Made by a program: the position numbers and the translations under genes. DNA of 55,557 nt, taken from NCBI RefSeq assembly GCF_016879755.1, contig NZ_WOFU01000015.1, positions 1 to 55,557 of the forward strand, written 5' to 3'. This document shows positions 25,402 to 32,854 of this stretch, piece by piece. Under the pieces are notes generated by a model that was not told the DNA's origin, did no database searches, and saw only the letters and a program-made list of their open reading frames with translations. The stretch's first letter is position 1; each line of letters begins with the position of its first letter. This DNA comes from Bacillus sp. B15-48 (GTDB lineage Bacteria; Bacillota; Bacilli; Bacillales; Cytobacillaceae).

Positions 25402-25416
25402 GCAAGTTCTGTGCCA
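25402..25416 (-). promoter_or_regulatory. Sigma-54 (-24/-12) promoter of the badI operon (P1)
   Basis: The minus strand reads TGGCACAGAACTTGC, matching TGGCAC-N5-TTGC. It is about 126 bp upstream of the badI ATG. The sigma-54 activator gene lies just upstream on the same strand. Confidence 0.85.
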
Positions 25417-25459
25417 ACATTTACCCCTATTGAAACATGCATTTTATCCTCTTTTAACC

Positions 25460-25507
25460 TCGCAAATGTGATAATTTTCGCAAAATTAAGAATCGTTAAT
25501 GCAAAAA
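25460..25507 (-). promoter_or_regulatory. Putative enhancer (UAS) at P1
   Basis: On the plus strand TCGCAAATGTGATAATTT is followed by TCGCAAAATTAAGAAT and TGCAAAAACAG. It aligns well with the element upstream of aliB and starts 43 bp upstream of P1. Confidence 0.65.
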
Positions 25508-25550
25508 CAGCTGAATGGAGTCCTAATACAAAACAAACACATGAAGAAGA

Positions 25551-25574
25551 ACCGGGCAAAATGAGCTGCCCGGT
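25551..25574. other. GC-rich hairpin upstream of the P1 enhancer
   Basis: Perfect arms ACCGGGCA (25551-25558) and TGCCCGGT (25567-25574) with an 8-nt loop. The minus-strand side is followed by a T-rich run, so it may be a weak terminator that insulates P1 from upstream transcripts. Confidence 0.4.
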
Positions 25575-25615
25575 CCGTTGTTCATAAAGCGAAACATCAA
25601 TCAGAGGTGGTTTTT

Positions 25616-26005
25616 GCTAGTACTCGGATTAACCGTGATTAATAGGCTAGTTTAATGCTAGTACTTGGATTAAACAGATTTTTGGCCGTTTTTTATTGCT
25701 AGTACTTGGATTAAACAGATTTTTGGCCGTTTTTTATTGCTAGTACAGGGATTATATCAGCCTTCTGACCTCATTTTATTACTAGTACTTGGATTAACCG
25801 CTCATTTTATCGCGTTTTATTACGAGTACTAGCAATATATCAACGAAATTTGTTGTTTTTATACCGAGTACTTGGATTAAAAAACGCGTTACCAGCATTA
25901 TCTTTTAAAAAACATTCGGATCCCTTCGGAAAAATATCCATAAATGACCTTTTCTACAAAAAACATACAATATTTGCTGTGCTTTTACCCAGTACTCGGA
26001 TTAAA
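25616..26005. repeat. Phased array of about 41-bp units with core CTAGTACTYGGATTAA
   Basis: The core starts (CTAG or its variant) fall at 25617, 25658, 25699, 25740, 25782, 25823, 25865 and 25989, that is steps of 41, 41, 41, 42, 41, 42 and then 124 (three steps). Two full 41-bp units (starting 25657 and 25698) are identical. The rest vary between cores but keep a T-rich end. The region contains no gene. A 41-bp period is close to four helical turns. It lies between the activator gene's terminator and the P1 promoter region. Confidence 0.85.
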
Positions 26006-26058
26006 AATGTGAATTACTAGCATTTAAAATACATTAAAGTAACAGCGTGTCAAAAAAA

Positions 26059-26082
26059 CACACTACTATACTAAGTAGTGTG
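26059..26082 (-). terminator. Intrinsic terminator of the sigma-54 activator gene
   Basis: On the minus strand CACACTACT pairs with AGTAGTGTG around a 6-nt loop and is followed by seven T. It lies 6 bp after the activator's stop codon. Confidence 0.88.
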
Positions 26083-26088
26083 CAAATA

Positions 26089-27396
26089 TCATTTTAAATT
26101 GTACTTGGTTATTTTACGATACAGACTCGCAATATGAATTTTTAGTTTTTGAGCAGCTAGGGATCGATCCCCGTTGGCTTCTTGTAATGCTTGTTGAATG
26201 GCGTTTATTTCTGCTGTTCTAACTTCTTCCTCTAAACTTTGTAGCGGCCTAGTTTTCTTATTATTTATTGGACTAGTAGATACCTGAGTAGAAAAATTGA
26301 TATCATTCATCGTTAGCGTATCTCCATCGACAATATTCATTCCCCGCTCGATAAACGCTTTTAATTCGCGTATATTTCCAGGCCAATCATAGTTCAGCAT
26401 CCAATCTTGAAGCTTTCTATCTATATGTTTCACTTCAAGATCGAGCCTCTCATTGAAATAATCGATAAAATAAAAAGCTAACGGCAAAATATCCTCTATT
26501 CTTTCTCGAAGTGATGGGATTGTTAAATCAAAGACATATAGGCGGTAATATAAATCTTGCCTAAACTTCCCCTCCTCCACTAGATTACCTAAATCACGAT
26601 TCGTTGCGGCAATAATACGAAGATCGATGTTTTTACTAACCGTTCCTCCGATGCGTTCAACCTCCCTTTCCTGCAAGACGCGAAGTAGCTTACCTTGTGC
26701 CTCATAAGGGAGTTCTGAAATTTCATCAAGGAAAAGGGTCCCATTCATGGCTAATTCTACTTTTCCAGGTTTTCCTTCCTTTTTGGCTCCACTAAAGGCT
26801 CCTGGCTCATAGCCAAAAAGCTCTGATTCAAATAATTCCCCAGGGATGGCGGCACAATTCACTGCCACAAAAGGATTATTTTTCCTCTTGCTCATCCCAT
26901 GAATCGCTTGTGCAAATAATTCCTTCCCTGTCCCACTTTCACCTGTCAGCAACACCGTTGAATTACTAGTTGCAATTCGAGTAGCTAGTTCTTTTGCATT
27001 GTTCATTGCCTCACTATTCCCAATTAATTCCTCAAAGGTATATTTATTTTGGTGAGGCCTTTTTTTATTCATTTTTTGTAAATCAATTGCATGCATGAAC
27101 GATACCATTTCATGATGCTCAATATCACCATCACGGACAATAACACGGTAAACGTCCCGATGGCTTTTTTTTATCACTCTAATGATACAATTAATCCCAG
27201 AAATCACACCAAAGAACACTTTTTTACGTTTTCGGCCATACATCCCCTTGATAACATCATGAATTGAACGACCTAAGCAATCACATTTACTGATTGAAAA
27301 GTTCTCGCAAAAGTCTGGGCTAACATCAATCAGTTTTCCATCAACATCAGTTTCCAAATATCCCCAATCTTCTATTGAATGAATTGTTTTTGCCAT
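26089..27396 (-). CDS. Sigma-54 enhancer-binding activator (PAS, AAA+, Fis-type HTH)
   Basis: A 435-residue bacterial enhancer-binding protein of the RocR/AcoR class. Residues about 8-115 form a PAS-like sensor. The AAA+ domain (about 125-350) shows Walker A GESGTGKE, the sigma-54 contact loop GAFSGA (a Ser variant of GAFTGA), Walker B GTLFLDEI and the arginine-finger region FRQDLYYRL. The C-terminal helix-turn-helix is [22 protein letters not shown]. It should act with SigL at -24/-12 promoters, and two near-perfect ones stand before badI and aliB. The start ATG directly abuts the stop of the upstream MaoC-like gene, so the two are cotranscribed. The inducer is unknown, possibly an acyl-CoA of the pathway. 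Confidence 0.92.
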   Translation of the reverse strand: MAKTIHSIEDWGYLETDVDGKLIDVSPDFCENFSISKCDCLGRSIHDVIKGMYGRKRKKVFFGVISGINCIIRVIKKSHRDVYRVIVRDGDIEHHEMVSFMHAIDLQKMNKKRPHQNKYTFEELIGNSEAMNNAKELATRIATSNSTVLLTGESGTGKELFAQAIHGMSKRKNNPFVAVNCAAIPGELFESELFGYEPGAFSGAKKEGKPGKVELAMNGTLFLDEISELPYEAQGKLLRVLQEREVERIGGTVSKNIDLRIIAATNRDLGNLVEEGKFRQDLYYRLYVFDLTIPSLRERIEDILPLAFYFIDYFNERLDLEVKHIDRKLQDWMLNYDWPGNIRELKAFIERGMNIVDGDTLTMNDINFSTQVSTSPINNKKTRPLQSLEEEVRTAEINAIQQALQEANGDRSLAAQKLKIHIASLYRKITKYNLK

Positions 27397-27819
27397 TTAA
27401 ATCACCTTCCTGGGAACATAAATGACAACTTGCCCCTTAATAACCTCAGTTCCATTTTGATTGAAACACATTACCTTTTGCGTGACCCACTCTCTTTCAT
27501 GATTAATATCAATAATCGTTAATTCTGCGGTGATCGCATCATCAATATAGACAGGATGATAATAAATCATTTCTTTTTGCAGCAACACACACGCACTTCC
27601 CGGAAGTTCGTCTGTAATCACCTGTGCGATTAACCCCTCTACTAATACTGCCGGAACGATTGACTTAGGTTCCCCATTTTTTAAACAAATGTCATTTTGC
27701 TGATAGAATGGATTAAAATCCTTTGTTAATTCATTACAAAGCTGAATATCTACTTCTGTAAATATCCGCTGCAAACGGGCACTTTGCCCGATAAATATTT
27801 TCGTATTCGTTAAGCTCAT
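27397..27819 (-). CDS. MaoC-like hot-dog protein cotranscribed with the activator
   Basis: A 140-residue hot-dog fold protein. The stretch FTEVDIQLCNELTKDFNPFYQQ aligns with the MaoC hydratase signature (D-x4-NP-x-H), but the catalytic His position reads Tyr, so hydratase activity is uncertain. Start ATG at 27819 with AAGGGGG upstream; the frame reaches TTG at 27843. The stop codon directly precedes the activator's ATG. It may bind or trim an acyl-CoA linked to induction; this is inference only. Confidence 0.7.
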   Translation of the reverse strand: MSLTNTKIFIGQSARLQRIFTEVDIQLCNELTKDFNPFYQQNDICLKNGEPKSIVPAVLVEGLIAQVITDELPGSACVLLQKEMIYYHPVYIDDAITAELTIIDINHEREWVTQKVMCFNQNGTEVIKGQVVIYVPRKVI

Positions 27820-27874
27820 AAAAATCCCCCTTGTATATAACAAAACTATTATTTGACTAAATTTTTTTAATTAT

Positions 27875-27898
27875 TAGTATATACTAAAATATATACTA
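27875..27898. promoter_or_regulatory. Palindrome TAGTATATACTA with a partial second copy
   Basis: A perfect 12-bp dyad (27875-27886) followed by a related half (ATATATACTA to 27898). It lies 56-79 bp upstream of the MaoC-like gene's ATG, where a repressor of the activator operon could bind. No clear -35/-10 pair was found. Confidence 0.4.
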
Positions 27899-27999
27899 AA
27901 CAGTAGAAAAATGAAAGGAACCTTCTTTCCATATATTTCAACAAATTAACTCTAAAATTGTCAGAAAATGTCTAAACGAGTATGATAATGTAAAAAAAA

Positions 28000-28045
28000 G
28001 ACGAAAAACAACCATATTCACTTTGGAATCTGGTCTTTTTTCGTC
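28000..28045. terminator. Bidirectional terminator-like hairpin
   Basis: GACGAAAAA pairs with TTTTTTCGTC around a long loop. On the minus strand it is followed by eight T, and on the plus strand by a T-rich run. It lies between the decayed P3 promoter and the MaoC-activator operon, so transcripts starting at P3 would probably stop here. Confidence 0.6.
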
Positions 28046-28250
28046 ATTTTTTATTTTGGCAGGGAAACTTCCTCGAATGAGCATACAGGCAACATTTTTC
28101 GAAGTGGTTAAAAAGACTTTACCTGTATTCCCTGCACGAATATCTAATTTCCCCTTAATACCCTTTGTTTCTACTCCTGCGAAGGTACGTTAAACACAAC
28201 GAAAGCAGAAATTGTAATTATATAGAATCTATTAATCTTGTTAAATTATA
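28046..28250 (-). other. Intergenic stretch, possibly a decayed gene remnant
   Basis: No intact gene is present. One minus-strand frame is open from about 28177 and reads GVETKGIKGKLDIRAGNTGK and on, but has no start codon or ribosome binding site and runs through the terminator hairpin. Its position between a degenerate sigma-54 promoter and a terminator suggests the remains of a short transcription unit. I do not recognise the protein. Confidence 0.3.
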
Positions 28251-28252
28251 TC

Positions 28253-28267
28253 GCAAGTTCCATGTCA
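28253..28267 (-). promoter_or_regulatory. Degenerate sigma-54 promoter (P3)
   Basis: The minus strand reads TGACATGGAACTTGC. The -12 half is perfect, but the -24 half has lost the conserved GG (TGACAT for TGGCAC). It is recognisable mainly because the same enhancer-like element lies 41 bp upstream. Confidence 0.45.
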
Positions 28268-28308
28268 ATAGACACCGTTGATAAACAACGAATTAAGCCT
28301 TTATTTTT

Positions 28309-28357
28309 TCGCAAAAGTAATAATTTTTCACAATATTGCGGAAAATTATTGCGAAAA
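28309..28357 (-). promoter_or_regulatory. Putative enhancer (UAS) at P3
   Basis: TCGCAAAAGTAATAATTTTT at the left is followed by TTGCGGAAAATTATTGCGAAAAG. The outer parts form an inverted repeat TTTTCGCAA/TTGCGAAAA. Similar in sequence and spacing (41 bp) to the elements at P1 and P2. Confidence 0.5.
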
Positions 28358-28492
28358 GTAGTCCTAAAAGTGGGTAGCACGTTTTAAACTGCTCGATTTG
28401 ACAACAAAAGACATTTAGGAGGCCCTACCTCCAAAATGCTATTTTAAAAATTTTATCATTTTTTTAGAAAAACAATCTGTGTTCACTTTTTA

Positions 28493-28620
28493 ATTCGGGG
28501 CGTCACGGTCACTTTACTAAAAAAATGGGAACAACCATAACAGATTGTTCCCATTTTTCACGCCTTGTCCGTGGAACATTTCCGTGAAACAAGAAAATTC
28601 GGGGCGTCACTGTGACTTAA
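28493..28620 (+). repeat. Dispersed intergenic repeat, copy C, with a partial tandem end
   Basis: Full element 28519-28620: hairpin TGGGAACAA/TTGTTCCCA, then the conserved tail CCGTGGAACATTTCCGTG and TTCGGGGCGTCACTGTGAC. A second copy of the tail end (ATTCGGGGCGTCACGGTCAC) lies directly to the left at about 28493. It overlaps and encodes the last 19 residues of the membrane protein gene. Confidence 0.8.
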
Positions 28621-28989
28621 ATATTGTAGAATAATCACAATCCAAATACCTAATACAAAGAAAGGATAGGCATGGAGTTTTGTCTGAAACAAAATAAATA
28701 GGCCAATGATTTGATAGATAATAGCCAAAAGAGTGGTGATCCATTTTTCCCCTTTTTTCATATTGACCATAAAAAGAATAAAGCAGATAATAATCCCTAC
28801 TATGAAAAGAACCGAATGAATCTTTACTAGTTCCGGAGTTAAGAGCGATTCCCCATACTTTTCTTTATAAAAAAGCAAATAACGATATACACCCATTTTT
28901 TTAGTTGCTAAATTTTCTAATATAACAGCTACAATCAGGACCGAAAATTGCAGGGTTAAAAAAAACAAATAACCGATTATCTTTTTCAA
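28558..28989 (-). CDS. Small membrane protein with a repeat-derived C-terminus
   Basis: 143 residues with about four hydrophobic segments (near 3-24, 52-74, 78-100 and 104-122). The start is TTG at 28989 with GGAG 8 nt upstream. The last 19 residues (SHSDAPNFLVSRKCSTDKA) are translated entirely from the dispersed repeat, so the ancestral protein probably ended elsewhere and the element has replaced its tail. I do not recognise the family. Confidence 0.55.
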   Translation of the reverse strand: MKKIIGYLFFLTLQFSVLIVAVILENLATKKMGVYRYLLFYKEKYGESLLTPELVKIHSVLFIVGIIICFILFMVNMKKGEKWITTLLAIIYQIIGLFILFQTKLHAYPFFVLGIWIVIILQYLSHSDAPNFLVSRKCSTDKA

Positions 28990-29099
28990 TAGAAAAACTC
29001 CGTTTACTCTAATTATTTACACAAATATCCCAAAAATAGTTCTCTCTATACAGGAAAAAGACAATACAGAAAAGAATATTGTCTCCTTCTCTCCTAAAA

Positions 29100-30473
29100 T
29101 TATAGGTCAGCTGGTTCTCCGGTTTCAATTGGATTGGATGAATCCATACTCCATTCATTCCAACCGCCATCATACAAAGTAATATTTTCTAAGCCCATAA
29201 CGTCAGCATAAAATAATACTTCTGCTGCTCTCCAGCCTGTTCCACAATAGAAGGCAAGATGATTAGAAGGGTCGATTCCTTCTTCTGCCCACATATCATA
29301 AATTTGGCTGGCATTTCTCATCGTATCATCCGGATTTCGGTAATCTTCAAGATGAGATGAGTCACTTCCTGCACGTCCCCAAACAGAACCTTGCGGACGT
29401 CCTTTTGGTTCAATATAATTGTATCCTGAAGTTTCACCTATGAATTCAGCCCGGCTGCGAATGTCTACAAGTGTACTATTTTTTCTGTTTGTTACAACTT
29501 GCTTAGCTTCTTCTAAATCGATAATATAGTCTGGATTAGCAGGCACAAGTACTCCAAATGAGTCTACCGCTTCTTTTTCATTTCCTTTTGTTTCAATTTC
29601 ATAACCTGCATTACTCCAAGCTGCCCAGCCACCGTTTAAAACTCGAACATCATCAGTTCCCATATATTTCAAAATAACCCCCACACGGTAGGCTGCCATT
29701 GAATCAGCGCCATAAAGAATAACCGTTGTATTAGACGTAATCCCATTATTTAAAGCAAATGCTTCAAGTTCTGCATCAGACAAGCGATTCCAGACAGGGC
29801 CTTCTTCAACTTCATCAGTATTAATGTGAACCGCACCTGGGATATGTCCGTTTTTATAATCCTCAGATTCTTCTCCCCAGCTTACTTCAAATATTTTATA
29901 AGGTTTGCCGTCATTATTATTTTCAATAGTATCGTTAATCCATGAAGGAGGAACTAACATTTCATAATTAGGATAGCTTTCCATAGCCAACTCTTCATTG
30001 GCAGCCCATTCTTTGACATCAAATATAGCTAAGTTCTCAAAGCCTTGTTCTTGAAGATAATTAGCTACTGTCTTTGCATCTTTTCCATTGGCATCATATA
30101 GAACAATATTTCTCTCTTTTGTCATGCCTTTTGTTGCTAGTAGGTCTAGTAATTGTTCACCTTCTGAATCAATTACTACATCTAACCATGCAGCCGAAAA
30201 ATCAACAGCTCCTTTAATATGACCGCCTCTTTTTTCTCCTTCTAATGCCCATCCATTAAAAGCATCATTTGACCTTGTATCAACAATTACCCAATCTTCT
30301 TTACCAATATTGTTTTGCAAATCATCAATACTAATCGTTGGAAAATCTCCAATCGATGTGTCCTCATTACTCGAATCTTTTTTACTTGTCTCTTCCGTAT
30401 TAGAACAAGCAGCAAAAAAGACACTACAAATTAATAAAATCGCAAATAAGAGTATTTTTCGATCCTTTTTCAT
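29100..30473 (-). CDS. Lipoprotein with three rhodanese domains
   Basis: A secreted lipoprotein of about 457 residues. Signal peptide MKKDRKILLFAILLICSVFF ends in lipobox FAACS. Three rhodanese-like repeats follow: DTRSNDAFNGWALEGEKRGG with Asp at the active-site loop (LYDANG), a second (SWGEESEDYKNGHIPGAVHI) whose loop reads LYGADS, and a third (VDIRSRAEFIG) with the real active-site Cys in FYCGTGWRAAEV. So only the third domain can carry a persulfide. Start ATG at 30473 has GGAGG upstream; the open frame extends 15 codons further. Likely a thiosulfate or thiol sulfurtransferase outside the membrane. Neighbours give no clear pathway. Confidence 0.85.
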   Translation of the reverse strand: MKKDRKILLFAILLICSVFFAACSNTEETSKKDSSNEDTSIGDFPTISIDDLQNNIGKEDWVIVDTRSNDAFNGWALEGEKRGGHIKGAVDFSAAWLDVVIDSEGEQLLDLLATKGMTKERNIVLYDANGKDAKTVANYLQEQGFENLAIFDVKEWAANEELAMESYPNYEMLVPPSWINDTIENNNDGKPYKIFEVSWGEESEDYKNGHIPGAVHINTDEVEEGPVWNRLSDAELEAFALNNGITSNTTVILYGADSMAAYRVGVILKYMGTDDVRVLNGGWAAWSNAGYEIETKGNEKEAVDSFGVLVPANPDYIIDLEEAKQVVTNRKNSTLVDIRSRAEFIGETSGYNYIEPKGRPQGSVWGRAGSDSSHLEDYRNPDDTMRNASQIYDMWAEEGIDPSNHLAFYCGTGWRAAEVLFYADVMGLENITLYDGGWNEWSMDSSNPIETGEPADL

Positions 30474-30660
30474 AATAAACCTCCACTGAAAATATTTTTT
30501 TAATATAGAATTTTGCACCTATAGATTATAGGAATATCTACCTATCTATTATAAAAAATATATTTTAATAAACCTATTCAATTTATCAATTTTAAAACTA
30601 ATTGTTAATAGGTATTTTCAATAGCAATGTTCTTAGATGTGATCATAAAAAACAGACAAG

Positions 30661-30720
30661 CCCTCTGTCCGTGAAACATTTCTGTGAAACAAGAAAATTC
30701 GGGGCGTCACTGTGACTTAA
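30661..30720 (+). repeat. Dispersed intergenic repeat, copy D (tail module only)
   Basis: Contains CCGTGAAACATTTCTGTG and TTCGGGGCGTCACTGTGAC, matching the tail of copy C in nearly every base, but lacks the GGGAACAATC hairpin. It adjoins the terminator of the Rieske operon. Confidence 0.75.
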
Positions 30721-30728
30721 CCAAAAAA

Positions 30729-30757
30729 GCCCCAAAGAGAGGCCATCTCTTTGGGGC
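30729..30757 (-). terminator. Intrinsic terminator of the Rieske dioxygenase operon
   Basis: GCCCCAAAGAGA pairs perfectly with TCTCTTTGGGGC around a 5-nt loop, and the minus strand continues with six T. It lies 9 bp after the beta-subunit stop codon. Confidence 0.93.
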
Positions 30758-30765
30758 AAATTCCA

Positions 30766-31311
30766 CTATAAAAACATACTAAGGTTAATTGTTCCTAAAA
30801 CCACCTGATCAGGATAAATGATTCGGGAGGCAAGTTTCCATTCTCCATTTTCATGTCTGATTACATCTTCTCGGCTACCAAATAACTCTTCGGAGGTAAG
30901 AGCAGATCCTCTGTTCCGTTTATATAAAAAATTACTACGGACGATGTACTCCTCATATTCGTCATAACTAATTCCTTTTTCCACAAAGACATTACTAATA
31001 AAGTGCCGCTGCCGTGGACCAGCGATTTCCGCCCATGCCGAAGAGGTCTCTAATCGCTTCACTCTTGTAGTGAGCGTCTGTTTCGTTTCCTCAAAAAACT
31101 TAGATTTATAGTCAATATTGGGTGTATCATGACTGACCTCTTTTGTGACCCGAGCAGGCATGCGATAAACGAGGTCATCTGCCAGCAAGTTTAACCATTC
31201 ATGATAGTTTCGACTATCTAATAAATGAGCTTCCCGATAGAGGAAATTTGTAATTTCAATTTGTACGTCCGTGTTCACTGATTGAATGAGGACACCTTCT
31301 TTCTGGCTCAT
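30766..31311 (-). CDS. Aromatic ring-hydroxylating dioxygenase, beta subunit
   Basis: Small (beta) subunit of a Rieske non-heme iron oxygenase, 181 residues, with the cystatin-like fold. Typical stretches are FLYREAHLLDSRNYHEWLNL, DDLVYRMP, SSAWAEIAGPRQRHFISNV and ASRIIYPDQVVLG at the C-terminus. The ATG directly follows the alpha-subunit stop codon (TAAATG), which implies tight cotranslation. It has no catalytic residues of its own. Confidence 0.88.
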   Translation of the reverse strand: MSQKEGVLIQSVNTDVQIEITNFLYREAHLLDSRNYHEWLNLLADDLVYRMPARVTKEVSHDTPNIDYKSKFFEETKQTLTTRVKRLETSSAWAEIAGPRQRHFISNVFVEKGISYDEYEEYIVRSNFLYKRNRGSALTSEELFGSREDVIRHENGEWKLASRIIYPDQVVLGTINLSMFL

Positions 31312-32676
31312 TTAGCGTACCTCCTCTTTAACATCTTTTTCTTGAAGAAGCAAATCAATCCATCTTTTATGCATGCTTCGCGATAATGTATCTAAAAAAC
31401 AAAGGGGATAAGCGACCCCAGGTCCTGGAAAACTTTCATCTGGCTGTACGCGGTCAAGACCCATTAGATAATTCAAGAAATTATTGTAACTCAGCTCTTT
31501 ATCTTGCGCCATTTGCCCTCTGCTCGCTTGAGCTACCCGGCTCCAAATTTCAGCGTCGTCTTGTTCTAGCATTCCAGATGGGCCAAATGTACTTAGAAAA
31601 GCATAATACGATTTTTCTTTATAATCTTCTGGTGCCGCTTTATCAATTAAACACCAACTCCAAACCTCTACTTTATCTGGAGCTAATGGTCTCCATATTC
31701 TAAAATTCAAAAAATTGTATAGACCCGGCTCACCTTCTAAAGGTGGGAAACTAAATTGTAAGAATCCTAAATTCGGATATACACCACCAACAAAAAAGGT
31801 ATTCTTTAATAGATCTAGCTGACCCTTCGTTAAATTTCTCTCGAACATCGGCCACATTGATTCCGGCATTCCTTGATATGGTAGAGGTGAACTTCCCTCT
31901 TCATCTAATTGAACAAGATTAATCCCATGTCCATTATCGAGGACAACTTGATATCCGTGTCCCGGGAAAAACGGGTCATTTGGAGCAATTCCCAATTCTT
32001 TTGAAGACTTATGGGTAAATTGAACATGATATGGATCTGACTCGAAATTCTCAGCTGTTACTTTCCAATTCGCTTCAACGACATATCTTTGTGGAGAACC
32101 TAGTACTTCCATTCCCCCATCACTTCTGCCCATCATCATGTCTAAATACCACTTCATATTTCCAAGATATTCATCGAGTGATTCAGCATCTTTATTTAGA
32201 GTCCCAAAAATCATTCCTTGATAGCTAGCCACTTTCGGAATCGGTCGAAGATTCCAATCCTCTTTATTCATCTCTTCTCCATATACTTTATTTCCAACAG
32301 CGATGCCAACAAGGTTTCCTTCATTATTATAAGTCCATCCATGAAATGGACATGTGAAGGATTTTTGATTTCCAGAATCAGCCGTACACAAAAGCGTACC
32401 GCGATGTGTACATGAATTGAGAAATGCTTTGATTTCTCCTGACTTCGATTTCGTAACGAGTACTGGATCATGAGCGATCCATCTAGTAACAAATGAGCCT
32501 GGTTCTATTAATTCCGATTCATGAGCGAGAAATTGCCAAGTTTGACCAAAAATCTTTTTAATTTCCAATTCGTACAAGTCACGGTCTGCTAATACCCACT
32601 GAGGCAACACACCATCTCTTAACTTTTCCTTCAAGTTTAATAAGGTTTCTTTAGTTATTCCGCCTTGTTTTTCCAT
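31312..32676 (-). CDS. Aromatic ring-hydroxylating dioxygenase, alpha subunit (Rieske)
   Basis: Large subunit, 454 residues. The Rieske 2Fe-2S site is CTHRGTLLC and CPFHGWTYN (C-x-H-x16-17-C-x2-H, about residues 88-112). The mononuclear iron site is ENFESDPYHVQFTH (about 210-223) with two His, and a C-terminal Asp (EQDDAEIW). It would add O2 across an aromatic ring or oxidise a side chain, using NADH-derived electrons, but no ferredoxin or reductase gene is nearby. GGAGG is upstream of the ATG. It follows an acyl-CoA dehydrogenase gene in the same operon. Substrate cannot be read from sequence. Confidence 0.9.
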   Translation of the reverse strand: MEKQGGITKETLLNLKEKLRDGVLPQWVLADRDLYELEIKKIFGQTWQFLAHESELIEPGSFVTRWIAHDPVLVTKSKSGEIKAFLNSCTHRGTLLCTADSGNQKSFTCPFHGWTYNNEGNLVGIAVGNKVYGEEMNKEDWNLRPIPKVASYQGMIFGTLNKDAESLDEYLGNMKWYLDMMMGRSDGGMEVLGSPQRYVVEANWKVTAENFESDPYHVQFTHKSSKELGIAPNDPFFPGHGYQVVLDNGHGINLVQLDEEGSSPLPYQGMPESMWPMFERNLTKGQLDLLKNTFFVGGVYPNLGFLQFSFPPLEGEPGLYNFLNFRIWRPLAPDKVEVWSWCLIDKAAPEDYKEKSYYAFLSTFGPSGMLEQDDAEIWSRVAQASRGQMAQDKELSYNNFLNYLMGLDRVQPDESFPGPGVAYPLCFLDTLSRSMHKRWIDLLLQEKDVKEEVR

Positions 32677-32854
32677 TTTTCATACCTCCAATCATTTTTT
32701 GGAAATGAACAATAAAGATATCTTGATTATCTTTCGCTCCTCTTTTTAAAAGGGAAAGCGGTTACATATTTGTGCACAAAAGCTAACTATCTAGAATATG
32801 AAGGAACCTAATACAATTAAGTTAGATTCCTTCATCAAAATTCAAGGAAAGTTT

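Noticed and set aside
25616-26005. Possible CRISPR array, because short repeats alternate with spacers at constant period
   Set aside because: The repeat core is only about 16 bp and degenerate, two of the spacers are identical, the others resemble each other in their T-rich ends, and no cas gene is present.
27990-28177. Open minus-strand frame (GVETKGIKGK...) as a small gene
   Set aside because: It has no start codon or ribosome binding site, and it reads through a strong terminator hairpin. Described instead as a possible gene remnant.
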